Position numbers and translations under genes: made by a program | Part shown: piece after piece, positions 56,040 through 63,620 of the stretch | How positions within the stretch are numbered: the stretch's first letter is position 1 | Layout of the letters: each line of letters starts with the position of its first letter | Notes under the pieces: model-generated | Told to the model about the DNA's origin: nothing | The model's database searches: none | Seen by the model: only the letters and a program-made list of their open reading frames with translations | Assembly: GCA_001054945.1 (NCBI GenBank) | Contig: JVKJ01000001.1 | Span: 62,001-126,000, forward strand | Source of the DNA: Corynebacterium falsenii | GTDB lineage: Bacteria; Actinomycetota; Actinomycetes; Mycobacteriales; Mycobacteriaceae | Direction: 5' to 3' | Length of the DNA: 64,000 bases

Positions 56040-56618
56040 TTATGTTTTAGAGTCTTGCGGGGGAGAAGTCGGTGGGTGACCCTTGGATCCCCGCGACCCG
56101 TTCATAACTTCCCTTACCACTGACGCGATAGCGCTAAGGCTAAAAAACCCCGCACCAGCGATAGATTCGGGCGGCTCGAACAGCCCCAAGCATGCGAAGA
56201 TTCCGATCACGCACGCCATCATGAATATCCCGGCGATGCTAATGCGCACCCATGCTTCGCGCCTGGTGTGATCAAAAGCGTCGCGGGTGATCTTGCGATC
56301 TTCGACTGTGTTCTGGTGTGCGTCTTCTAGGATTCGATCGCCTGCGCCAGGGGATATGCGATTGTAGTGCTCAATGATGTCAGGAGGGGGTACCGGCCCT
56401 TGGAACCCGACGACCATCGCCTGTGGGACAGGCTCTAAGCCCGTGAGTGGAGCTTGATCTGATTCTGGATGTTCCCACCCACGTTGTTGAATGCTCGGGT
56501 CGTACGGGTGTGGCTGCGCCGGTGAGCTTCCTGGGCTGCGCGGATGACTCGATCGCTCTGATTCAGGTTGATCCTGCTCAGCTCGTCGAGGACTGTTCGG
56601 ATCGTGTTCATGGTTCAT
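56040..56618 (-). CDS. DUF2335-family membrane protein
   Basis: A 192-residue protein. The first 70 residues are polar and Pro/Ser/Gln-rich; then GPVPPPDIIEHYNRISPGAG followed by DRILEDA is the DUF2335 core; two helices near residues 128-145 and 150-168 follow. DUF2335 proteins are often carried by phages and predicted mobile elements; function is not established, and membrane-linked superinfection roles have been proposed only by context. It lies between the ImmA-type gene and the repressor. Confidence 0.82.
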   Translation of the reverse strand: MNHEHDPNSPRRAEQDQPESERSSHPRSPGSSPAQPHPYDPSIQQRGWEHPESDQAPLTGLEPVPQAMVVGFQGPVPPPDIIEHYNRISPGAGDRILEDAHQNTVEDRKITRDAFDHTRREAWVRISIAGIFMMACVIGIFACLGLFEPPESIAGAGFFSLSAIASVVREVMNGSRGSKGHPPTSPPQDSKT

Positions 56619-56663
56619 ACCTTACCTCTGTGTGGTGCAAATGGGGTACATCTGTCGTGGCAT

Positions 56664-57116
56664 TTATGGCTCCCAATCGTCCAAGGTGCCACCGAATTTA
56701 GGTGAGCTATCGGCAGCGTGGGGCTCGTCGAGTAGTTGATCTCCGTAGTTCTTGGGTAGGTCACTGGGGTGGCGGCGCGCAGCCAACTCGTCCAGTGGCG
56801 CGTCTGCGTCTTCGCCACGCAACAGACGCAATCGCCTTCCAAATTCATCAAGCAAAGCTTTGTCGGTAGCGAGCTCAAGAGCCTGGGTAATGGACATGGA
56901 AGCCGCGTCATCGATGTCAATAAACCCAGTGCTAACAAGCGCCTGCAGGACGCTCATGTCATACGCAGTAGCGATGGCTATCACGTTGGCAGCCGTAAGC
57001 GAGTTATGGCGGATTTGGTAGTTGAGGGTGGATAGGGGGATTCCAGCTTTAGCGGCGGCTGTCTGGCGACTGTCTGAGCCTATGAGAGCCGTGAGCCATT
57101 CGGTCTGCGTGGTCAT
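56664..57116 (-). CDS. Helix-turn-helix repressor of the phage-type element
   Basis: A 150-residue DNA-binding protein from ATG 57116. Residues about 5-50 form a lambda-repressor-like HTH (LIGSDSRQTAAAKAGIPLSTLNYQIR, then TAANVIAIATAYD). The C-terminal part is acidic and disordered, ending DDWEP. It faces the Cro-like gene at 57338 across the 221-base operator region and is therefore the likely immunity repressor. The nearby ImmA-type peptidase would be its natural inactivator. Confidence 0.82.
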   Translation of the reverse strand: MTTQTEWLTALIGSDSRQTAAAKAGIPLSTLNYQIRHNSLTAANVIAIATAYDMSVLQALVSTGFIDIDDAASMSITQALELATDKALLDEFGRRLRLLRGEDADAPLDELAARRHPSDLPKNYGDQLLDEPHAADSSPKFGGTLDDWEP

Positions 57117-57337
57117 GCGAACAATCTTTGTCGAAACGTGCCGCGCTTGCAACCTGCTAGCTGAAAAATTTTTTAACCCCTCTGACCTGCGAACTTTCTT
57201 GTAATTACAACAATTTATTATCGAGAATTACAAGTTTTTGTTGAATTTGCCTTGACTCGAATCTTGTAATTTGGCAAGGTGTTGTCAGTCGATAAAACAT
57301 TGTCGACACAGACAAAGACTTATCAACGGAGGTCACC
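57117..57337. promoter_or_regulatory. A/T-rich divergent control region with repeated TTGTAATT operators
   Basis: The region is strikingly A/T-rich. TTGTAATTACAA, a perfect 12-base palindrome, lies at 57199-57210. The half AATTACAAG is at 57226-57234 and CTTGTAATT at 57263-57271. A second motif, TTGTC, recurs near 57282, 57300 and (as GACAA) 57311. These are probable repressor and Cro operators between the two divergent transcripts. No single promoter could be fixed by eye. Confidence 0.65.
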
Positions 57338-57553
57338 ATGACACCCACATACCGACTTCGGCGGGAGGTGATCGACCGCGCAAAAGACCGACTTGGGTGC
57401 ACCACAGACCAACAACTGTCTGACCTCACTGGTGTGATTCCTAGCCAAATCAGCCGCGCCCGACACGGAACTGTCGGACTCCGAACTTGCCTCGCCCTCA
57501 TGGAGGCAGCCGGAATCGAGTCGATCAATGCCGGGATTCAAAAAGTCGCGTAA
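57338..57553 (+). CDS. Small Cro-like helix-turn-helix protein
   Basis: A 71-residue DNA-binding protein. The HTH lies at residues about 22-45 (TTDQQLSDLTGVIPSQISRARHG). CGGAGG stands before ATG 57338. Divergent from the repressor gene and first in the rightward early block, it is the likely Cro-type switch protein. A short hairpin (cccgccacaagggcggg, near 57571-57587) follows the gene. Confidence 0.85.
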   Translation: MTPTYRLRREVIDRAKDRLGCTTDQQLSDLTGVIPSQISRARHGTVGLRTCLALMEAAGIESINAGIQKVA

Positions 57554-57618
57554 TCCGCGCATAACAAAAGCCCGCCACAAGGGCGGGCCAATCAATAACA
57601 CACTTAGGAGTCTAACAC

Positions 57619-58410
57619 ATGGAGCTTCAAAGCTTCGTATTCCAGGATCAGTCAGTGCGGGTGATCAACACTGACCCCAGCAACCCAAAATGGGTCGCTA
57701 GTGACGTTGCTCAAATCCTCGGACTTGGACGCACTCATGACATGGTGCGCACTCTCGATGAAGACGAGAAGGGTACGGATACTATCCGCACCCTTGGTGG
57801 AGAGCAGGAAGTCACCACCATTACCGAATCAGGTCTGTACTCCTCGATCATGCGAAGTCGGAAACCTGAGGCTCGACAATTCAAGCGCTGGGTCACACAT
57901 GAGGTGCTTCCCTCGATTCGTAAGCGCGGTGGCTACCTCACGCCAGAGGCAGCTAAAGCAGCTCTGACGGACCCAGACTTCATCATCCGCTTGGCCACTG
58001 ACCTCAAAGAAGAGCAACACAAGCGCCGCGAACTCGAAGCGCAGGCAGAAGCAGACCGCCCCAAGGTGCTGTTCGCTGACGCGGTATCCACCGCAAAGAC
58101 GGACATTCTCGTCGGTGACCTCGCCAAGATACTCCGCGGCAACGGAATCGACATCGGCGCGAACCGACTGTTCGGATGGCTACGGGCTAACGGGTTCCTG
58201 ATCAACCGCAAGGGCACCGACTGGAACATGCCCACTCAGAAGGCAATGGACTTGGGTCTATTCCGAGTCAAGGAGACCACCGTCCTGCACTCCGACGGGC
58301 ACACCTCACTATCCAAGACCCCAAAGATCACAGGCAAGGGCCAGCAGTACTTCGTCGAGCGGTTCCTTGATGGTCGCTTCACCGTTGATCGGCAGGAGGT
58401 AAACGCATGA
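57619..58410 (+). CDS. Phage antirepressor (BRO-N plus KilAC domains)
   Basis: A 263-residue protein. The BRO-N domain lies at about residues 5-105 (VRVINTDPSNPKWVASDVAQ, TITESGLYSSIMRSRKPEARQFKRWV, HEVLPSIRKRGGYL) and the KilAC/ANT domain at about 150-250 (GDLAKILRGNGIDIGANRLF and GWLRANGFLI). Such proteins interfere with repressors and promote the lytic program. It follows the Cro-like gene directly, and its stop overlaps the next gene by four bases. Confidence 0.92.
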   Translation: MELQSFVFQDQSVRVINTDPSNPKWVASDVAQILGLGRTHDMVRTLDEDEKGTDTIRTLGGEQEVTTITESGLYSSIMRSRKPEARQFKRWVTHEVLPSIRKRGGYLTPEAAKAALTDPDFIIRLATDLKEEQHKRRELEAQAEADRPKVLFADAVSTAKTDILVGDLAKILRGNGIDIGANRLFGWLRANGFLINRKGTDWNMPTQKAMDLGLFRVKETTVLHSDGHTSLSKTPKITGKGQQYFVERFLDGRFTVDRQEVNA

Positions 58411-58712
58411 CCACCACAGACCTACATCCATCAGAGGCCGCGTACTACGCGTCCATTCGCGCCGGATCCACGTGGCACGCAGCAGCCGAGAAGGCGATGG
58501 CGTACCTCGCCAGCGAGGGCAAGGGCTTCACGTCCGACGACCTCCGGGAACTCCTCGCCGACTGCGGAGAACCACCAACGCCCAACGCCTATGGCGGGCT
58601 GTTCCACTCATGGGCGCGCCAGCAACTCATTCGCACCGTTGGCTACAGCAACTCCACTGGCGTAAAGCGCCGAGGCGGACTGAACCGCGTCTGGCGAGGC
58701 GCAGGGAACTGA
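58407..58712 (+). CDS. Small phage protein with winged-helix-like pattern
   Basis: A 101-residue protein, family not recognised. The central part (AYLASEGKGFTSDDLRELLADCG then HSWARQQLIRTVGYSNST) looks like a short winged helix of the sort found in phage early regions. ATGA overlap with the antirepressor stop indicates coupled translation. Confidence 0.7.
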   Translation: MTTTDLHPSEAAYYASIRAGSTWHAAAEKAMAYLASEGKGFTSDDLRELLADCGEPPTPNAYGGLFHSWARQQLIRTVGYSNSTGVKRRGGLNRVWRGAGN

Positions 58713-58788
58713 GACCAGCTCGCCTGCTGGGGAAGAGCGGGCGAACCAACCTCACAACCCGTCACAGTGACGAAAGGAACCCCTACAT

Positions 58789-58968
58789 ATGACTACGAAG
58801 CTGCTCACTCCGGAGCAATTCGCTGAAGCCACTCACCACAACACAGCGCATATTCGCCAGTGGTGCCGCGAGGGCGTAATCAATGCCCGCCAGCGAGTCC
58901 CCCACGGCAGGTGGCTGATTCCAGAAACCGAGATTAACCGCCTTTTCCCACTTCAGGAGCCAGTATGA
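58789..58968 (+). CDS. Excisionase-like helix-turn-helix protein
   Basis: A 59-residue protein: MTTKLLTPEQFAEATHHNTA, then HIRQWCREGVINARQ and GRWLIPETEINRLFP. This is the short MerR/Xis-type winged helix (recognition helix HIRQWCREG, wing RVPHGRW). CGAAAGGAAC lies before ATG 58789. It could direct integrase to excise the element, or act as a regulator. The stop overlaps the next start (ATGA). Confidence 0.8.
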   Translation: MTTKLLTPEQFAEATHHNTAHIRQWCREGVINARQRVPHGRWLIPETEINRLFPLQEPV

Positions 58969-59234
58969 CCCGCCACGATCACACCCCACCTATGCGCCGG
59001 ATTATCCCGCCAGCTCACCCGGCTGCCCGCGCTTACATCGACCGCAGTATTGATCGGATGGAGCGGCAGTTCGACCCCGCCCCGTTCGACGTGCACGACG
59101 AGTGGCTCACGCAGTCCTACTCCTCGGAGCGCAAGGAACAGACCTGGGATGTGATCACCCTAGTGGTGATGATGGTACTCGCAGCGTCTCCGTTCCTGGC
59201 GATCATCTTCTGGATTCTGGGGTGGATTAACTGA
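58965..59234 (+). CDS. Small single-helix membrane protein
   Basis: An 89-residue protein with a charged N-terminal region of about 60 residues and one strong C-terminal helix (VITLVVMMVLAASPFLAIIF). No family recognised. It overlaps both neighbours (ATGA upstream, one base downstream), so it belongs to the early unit. Confidence 0.7.
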   Translation: MTRHDHTPPMRRIIPPAHPAARAYIDRSIDRMERQFDPAPFDVHDEWLTQSYSSERKEQTWDVITLVVMMVLAASPFLAIIFWILGWIN

Positions 59235-59779
59235 TGAGAGCATCTGATAAACACGGATACATTTCCGGTGAGCGGGCGGCACACCGTGTGCATGATCTCC
59301 TGGACCGTGGATACAAGATCGCAGATATCGCCAGAGCCACCGGGGTTAGCGCCGGGATTGTGAGGCACATCCACACGCGAAATCAGAAGATTCACTTCCT
59401 AGATGAAGCTGCCGTCTTGACTGCAGCGTTTGATGAGTACGCCCCTGGGTATCGCGTGCAAGTCGATCTAGCGCTTCCACTCATTCAGAAGCTGCTTGAT
59501 GACGGATGGTCGAGAGACCTCTTAGCGTCCACTATCGGGTTGACGCGGTTCGAGTTCAATGGCGTGTTCAAGCCAGCCACACGCACCGTCCCTCGCCACG
59601 TATTCGACACCCTCACCCAGCTTGTCCCACCGAAAGACGAGCCATTCCATGGTGAGTGCACTTACGCAGGTTGCACCCAGCCCGCTGAGGATAACGAGCT
59701 GCGCCAATGCGCCGAGCACGCCCGCCAGGCGTACGCCGTCCTCAAGTGGGAACTACGCGAGGAGGTGAACGCCTCATGA
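59234..59779 (+). CDS. Phage helix-turn-helix protein with C-terminal Cys/His cluster
   Basis: A 181-residue protein. Residues about 12-55 look like an HTH (LLDRGYKIADIARATGVSAGIVRHIHTR), with a second related helical stretch near LASTIGLTRFEFNGVF. The C-terminal ECTYAGCTQP...LRQCAEH may bind zinc. Function unknown; probably a regulator. Overlaps both neighbours by stop/start ATGA or a single base. Confidence 0.7.
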   Translation: MRASDKHGYISGERAAHRVHDLLDRGYKIADIARATGVSAGIVRHIHTRNQKIHFLDEAAVLTAAFDEYAPGYRVQVDLALPLIQKLLDDGWSRDLLASTIGLTRFEFNGVFKPATRTVPRHVFDTLTQLVPPKDEPFHGECTYAGCTQPAEDNELRQCAEHARQAYAVLKWELREEVNAS

Positions 59780-59976
59780 CTGATCGGCGTATCTACACCG
59801 GACTCGACCCACTTAGCGACGGAGCCCTGTACGCCCTACTTAAACATGAGAATGGCGACGCGCTGCCGACCGAAGCGCGCCGTGAACTCCGCTCCAAGGC
59901 CTACATCAACGACAAGAACATCCTTACCGCTGAGGCGCGTGTCCAACGCCTCCGGCTGACGAAAGTGTACGAATGA
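59776..59976 (+). CDS. Small unknown phage protein
   Basis: A 66-residue protein, MTDRRIYTGLDPLSDGALYA..., helical and charged, not recognised. It overlaps the previous stop (ATGA) and the start of the YqaJ gene, so it is read as part of the early unit. GGAGG stands nine bases upstream, within the previous gene. Confidence 0.65.
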   Translation: MTDRRIYTGLDPLSDGALYALLKHENGDALPTEARRELRSKAYINDKNILTAEARVQRLRLTKVYE

Positions 59977-60869
59977 CACCCACAAAAATCGCAAGCCCTC
60001 CACGCCCGGGCACACCCCAGTGGAGGCACACCATCAGCTCCTCTAAAGTCCCGGCAATTTTGGGACTGTCGCCATTCCAGTCGCCGTTCGCGTGCTGGCA
60101 GGAAATGTTCGGAAACCTCACCCCACAACAAGCCGAGGGCGACCACCTCGACTGGGGACACGACGCAGAACACTCACTCACCCAATGGTGGTGCCGGAAG
60201 AACAACCCAAAGTGGCGGCTCAACTCGCCTCGACGGGGAGTCACAGAGGTCAGCTTCACCGACCCTGATTTGCCATTCCCCAACCTCGCCACACTCGACC
60301 GGATCGCCTACCGAGGGCCGAACAAGCGGCACATCATTGAGTGCAAAACCACCCGCAGCTTGGAGACATGGGGCAAGCCCGACGAGCCGGACTCTGTGCC
60401 AGCCCACTACACCGCACAGGTGATGTGGCAGATGGGAATCTCTGGGATCCACGAAGCCTCCGTCGTGGTGCTGGCCTACGGCACCCCGGAAATCCACACC
60501 ATTCAGTGGGACCCCGCTCTCTTCGAGGCGATCAAGACCAGGTGCGAGATGTGGTGGGAATCCGGACGGGCACAGACCCCACCCGATCTGGATGACACGA
60601 CCGCGACCTACAACGCGGTACGTGGCCTCCACCCGCTGATCGATCAGGACGAGCAGATCACGGTGTCGGAAGGCGAAGCCATCGCCCTATTGGACGCGAA
60701 AATGCGGGAAGACCAAATCAAAACCGAGCTTCGCGGCCTGAAAACCCGTCTACTCCACCAGATGGGTAATGCCCGCAAAGCAACCGTTGGTGACACCACT
60801 ATCGCCACCCGAAGCCCCGGTCGCGGCGACACCGTCACCCTCCGAATCAACACCAAAGCAACCCTCTAA
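59973..60869 (+). CDS. YqaJ-type phage exonuclease
   Basis: A 298-residue predicted 5'-3' exonuclease of the PD-(D/E)XK superfamily that makes single-stranded tails for RecT. The N-terminal ISSSKVPAILGLSPFQSPFACWQEM is the YqaJ opening; the nuclease core includes GHDAEHSLTQWW, ATLDRIAYRG (catalytic Asp) and HIIECKTTRS (Glu-x-Lys). It sits directly before recT and ssb, an established recombination module. Confidence 0.9.
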   Translation: MTPTKIASPPRPGTPQWRHTISSSKVPAILGLSPFQSPFACWQEMFGNLTPQQAEGDHLDWGHDAEHSLTQWWCRKNNPKWRLNSPRRGVTEVSFTDPDLPFPNLATLDRIAYRGPNKRHIIECKTTRSLETWGKPDEPDSVPAHYTAQVMWQMGISGIHEASVVVLAYGTPEIHTIQWDPALFEAIKTRCEMWWESGRAQTPPDLDDTTATYNAVRGLHPLIDQDEQITVSEGEAIALLDAKMREDQIKTELRGLKTRLLHQMGNARKATVGDTTIATRSPGRGDTVTLRINTKATL

Positions 60870-60884
60870 AGAAAGGACACTCAC

Positions 60885-61706
60885 ATGACCAACGAACTCG
60901 ACACCACCCAGGCAGAAACCATGCCAATGACCACCCCCAGCAGCGACGGACTCGACCTCCTGCAACGCCAAGCCGAAGCAATGGGAGCCGCACACAAACT
61001 CGCCACCGTGCTCTGCAACACCCAAATGGTCCCGCAGACATTCCGAGGGAAGCCGGACGATGGGGCAGCAGCCATCCTCTACGGGGCAGAACTCGGTCTC
61101 AAGCCACAGCAAGCCCTTCAGCAGGTATTCGTTGTCCACGGGCAGCCAGCAATCTACGCCCGCACGATGGTCGCTCTACTCAAAGCAAAGGGCTACAACT
61201 TCACCACTGATGAATCCACCGACGAATCAGTGACAGTCACAGCCATCAGCCCCCGAGGTGAAGAAGAGACTTCTACGTGGACCATCGACCGCGCCAAGAA
61301 GGCCGGATACACGTCCAACAAGAAATACGCCACTGACCCGCAGGCCATGCTTTACGCCAAGGCTGCCTCCGAAGTCGCACGACGAATCGCCCCGGACGTT
61401 CTTCTCGGTATCCGCTACACCGCCGAAGACTTGGAACTCGAACCAGCGCCCATCCGCGCCACCGCTGAGCGCGTCCGCCCGGAGCGAGGAGCGCAGGGAA
61501 TCCGCCAAGCGCTGGAATCCAAGCCCAACCCAGATGGCCAGCTCGACAAGGCGAAAACCGCCGCCCTCGAAGCAGCCTCACACGACCAGCTGGACCGGAT
61601 CATGTCCTACGCCGGAACCACCGGAATGCCACAAAACCAACTCGACGAACTCGCCGAACTTGTCGACAACCGCCGAACCGAACTCGATATCGAACAGGAG
61701 TCCTAA
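60885..61706 (+). CDS. recT: RecT-family single-strand annealing protein
   Basis: A 273-residue annealing protein. The family core [20 protein letters not shown]...[22 protein letters not shown] and the later [28 protein letters not shown]-like block (here [18 protein letters not shown]) are clear. It pairs with the upstream exonuclease and the downstream SSB; the module can promote element circularisation, replication or recombination between phages. Confidence 0.93.
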   Translation: MTNELDTTQAETMPMTTPSSDGLDLLQRQAEAMGAAHKLATVLCNTQMVPQTFRGKPDDGAAAILYGAELGLKPQQALQQVFVVHGQPAIYARTMVALLKAKGYNFTTDESTDESVTVTAISPRGEEETSTWTIDRAKKAGYTSNKKYATDPQAMLYAKAASEVARRIAPDVLLGIRYTAEDLELEPAPIRATAERVRPERGAQGIRQALESKPNPDGQLDKAKTAALEAASHDQLDRIMSYAGTTGMPQNQLDELAELVDNRRTELDIEQES

Positions 61707-61708
61707 AA

Positions 61709-62149
61709 ATGGCCCAAGGACAAACACCCATCACCATCACCGGCAACCTCGTCGCCGACCCAGAACTGCGCTACACACAATCCGGCGTGGCCGTGGCGAA
61801 CTTCCGCGTCGCGTCCACCCCACGCACCTACGACAAGTCACAAGGCGAATGGGTAGACGCTGAGCCGCTCTTCCTCACCGGGCATGTATGGCGAGACCAG
61901 GCAGAAAACGCAGCTAACGAGCTACGCAAAGGCCAGCGCGTGATCGTCACGGGCAACCTGCGACAACGCACCTACGAGACCAGCGAAGGGGAAAAGCGCA
62001 CTGTCTTCGAAATCGAAGTGGACGATATCGGCCCATCCATGCGCTTCACGAACCAAGGCACCAAGAACCAGCAACCCAACAAGCCAAAACAGTCTCAACA
62101 ACCCCCACAAGACAACTGGGGCGACCAGCCCGACGAACCCCCGTTCTAG
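61709..62149 (+). CDS. ssb: Phage single-stranded DNA-binding protein
   Basis: A 146-residue SSB. OB-fold signatures are [53 protein letters not shown], and [11 protein letters not shown]. The tail is Gln/Pro-rich and ends in DEPPF, a variant of the usual acidic DDDIPF tip that recruits partner proteins. It starts 2 bases after the recT stop. Confidence 0.94.
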   Translation: MAQGQTPITITGNLVADPELRYTQSGVAVANFRVASTPRTYDKSQGEWVDAEPLFLTGHVWRDQAENAANELRKGQRVIVTGNLRQRTYETSEGEKRTVFEIEVDDIGPSMRFTNQGTKNQQPNKPKQSQQPPQDNWGDQPDEPPF

Positions 62150-62182
62150 GCGCGACCAGCACAGATGAAAGGAGGGTAGGTA

Positions 62183-62761
62183 ATGAGTGTAGGGAAAACA
62201 GCACGATTCGAAGTGTTCCGCCGAGACAACTTCACCTGCAAATACTGCGGACAATCAGCACCAGAAGTTGTGATCGATATTGACTATGTAGTCCCCATAT
62301 CACTAGGTGGATCCGACAAGCCATCAAACCTTGTCACCGCATGTAGAGATTGCAACCAGGGAAAAGCGTCTCGTTCGATGGGCGACCCTTTCGCCGAGAA
62401 GGTCAACGAGGACGCTGAGGGCTGGGCCGAAGCCATTCGCCGGGCAGCTGAAGAGCGTCGAAAAGTACGTGAAATTGAACTTCGCAATGCCCATGAATTC
62501 TATTCCTTGTGGATCGAATACGGCCCCGGGGTGGATCTTCCATATGACTTTCCGCAGACGATAACCCGATTTCTCAGTCTTGGTCTCGAAAAGTCTGACC
62601 TGGCAGAGCTGGTCGTAACGGTAGATCACCGAGGGATTCGGGATCCTTGGCGCTATTTCTGTGGCGCATGTCATAACCGCGTTCGGCAGATTCAAGAACA
62701 GGCGTACTTCATTAGGCAAGAAATGAAGCAGGAGGATGAGCATGGGCATGGGGAAGATTAG
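62183..62761 (+). CDS. HNH-endonuclease-like protein with a changed first His
   Basis: A 192-residue protein with RRDNFTCKYCGQSAPEVVI, then DIDYVVPISLGGSDKPSNLV and TACRDCNQGKASR. The two CxxC pairs (zinc) and the Asn of the HNH fold are present, but the usual catalytic DH reads DY. The N-terminal half is the HNH unit; the C-terminal 100 residues are unlike known nucleases. AAAGGAGG precedes ATG 62183. It may be an inactive or altered nuclease. It overlaps the next gene. Confidence 0.85.
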   Translation: MSVGKTARFEVFRRDNFTCKYCGQSAPEVVIDIDYVVPISLGGSDKPSNLVTACRDCNQGKASRSMGDPFAEKVNEDAEGWAEAIRRAAEERRKVREIELRNAHEFYSLWIEYGPGVDLPYDFPQTITRFLSLGLEKSDLAELVVTVDHRGIRDPWRYFCGACHNRVRQIQEQAYFIRQEMKQEDEHGHGED

Positions 62762-63620
62762 GACGATTAAACCGGAGTTCTTCACGTCACCATCCACCGC
62801 CGAAGCGTCGATGGAGGCGCGCCTGCTGTTCATCGCGATGTGGTGCTGGGCAGACGACTACGGCATTGGCGAGACCAACCTGCTAGGCCTTCGAGCCTTC
62901 GCCTTCCCAGAGGATGACGAGTACCTCACGAGCGATATTAAAGACCTCTGTCGAGAGGTCGCTCGGTGCTACGGGGTGAGGTTTTACAGCGTCGGAAGGC
63001 GGAAGTTCTATCAAATCTCTACTTGGGATGATCATCAGAAGACCCAACGACGGGCAAAAGATAAGAATCCGCACGCCGATGACGAGAACGCGCAGGTAGA
63101 TACCCGTTTTCATCCTGAGCAAGGAACTTCAGAGCAATTGCGCGGAACTTCCGAGCAATTGCAAGGAAATTGTATCGACGGAAATGGAAATGGAAATGGA
63201 AATGGAAATGGAAATGGAAATGGAAACTCTTGCTCAACGCGAAGCGTCGAGCAGGTGAGTGAACCCAGCCATCAAGAATCCGACTTTGACGAATTCTGGG
63301 CCGCGTGCCCTCGCAAGGTTGGCAAGCAGAAAGCTCGCACGAAATTCGCAGCAGCGGTGAAGCGGGCCGGGAACCCACGCCCCGTCATTGACGGGATGAA
63401 GCGATTCGCAGCGGATTCGAACCTCCCGGAAAAGCGGTTCATCCCGCACCCCACCACGTGGCTCGAAAGGGATGGCTGGGAAGACGAACCGCTCCCTCCA
63501 CGCCACGACACCCAGCCCCAACGCACCCCAGGTACCCGCATGGAGGACTGGGAGCCACCACACCCCACATTCGATGTCATCGAAGGAGAAGTGATCCCCC
63601 AATGGCAGCTACACGCGTAG
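62742..63620 (+). CDS. Phage replication organiser-like protein with a Gly-Asn repeat
   Basis: A 292-residue protein beginning MGMGKIRTIKPEFFTSP. The N-terminal part (SMEARLLFIAMWCWADDYGI through to YQISTWDDHQKTQRRAKDKN) is the phage replisome-organiser type winged helix. A linker contains eight Gly-Asn pairs, followed by a C-terminal DFDEFWAACPRKVGKQKARTK domain typical of DnaD/helicase-loader-type phage proteins. ATG 62742 is chosen for its spacing from AGGAGG; ATG 62736 and 62748 are also in frame. Confidence 0.85.
   Translation: MGMGKIRTIKPEFFTSPSTAEASMEARLLFIAMWCWADDYGIGETNLLGLRAFAFPEDDEYLTSDIKDLCREVARCYGVRFYSVGRRKFYQISTWDDHQKTQRRAKDKNPHADDENAQVDTRFHPEQGTSEQLRGTSEQLQGNCIDGNGNGNGNGNGNGNGNSCSTRSVEQVSEPSHQESDFDEFWAACPRKVGKQKARTKFAAAVKRAGNPRPVIDGMKRFAADSNLPEKRFIPHPTTWLERDGWEDEPLPPRHDTQPQRTPGTRMEDWEPPHPTFDVIEGEVIPQWQLHA
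63180..63227 (+). repeat. Eight tandem GGAAAT/C hexamers
   Basis: Seven GGAAAT units and a final GGAAAC, 48 bases in all, encode an eight-fold Gly-Asn linker inside the replication organiser. The repeat is in frame and a multiple of three, so copy changes would not shift the frame. Confidence 0.95.

Noticed and set aside
63180-63227. A CRISPR-like array
   Set aside because: The units are six bases with no spacers and are coding; no other regularly spaced repeats were seen in the window.
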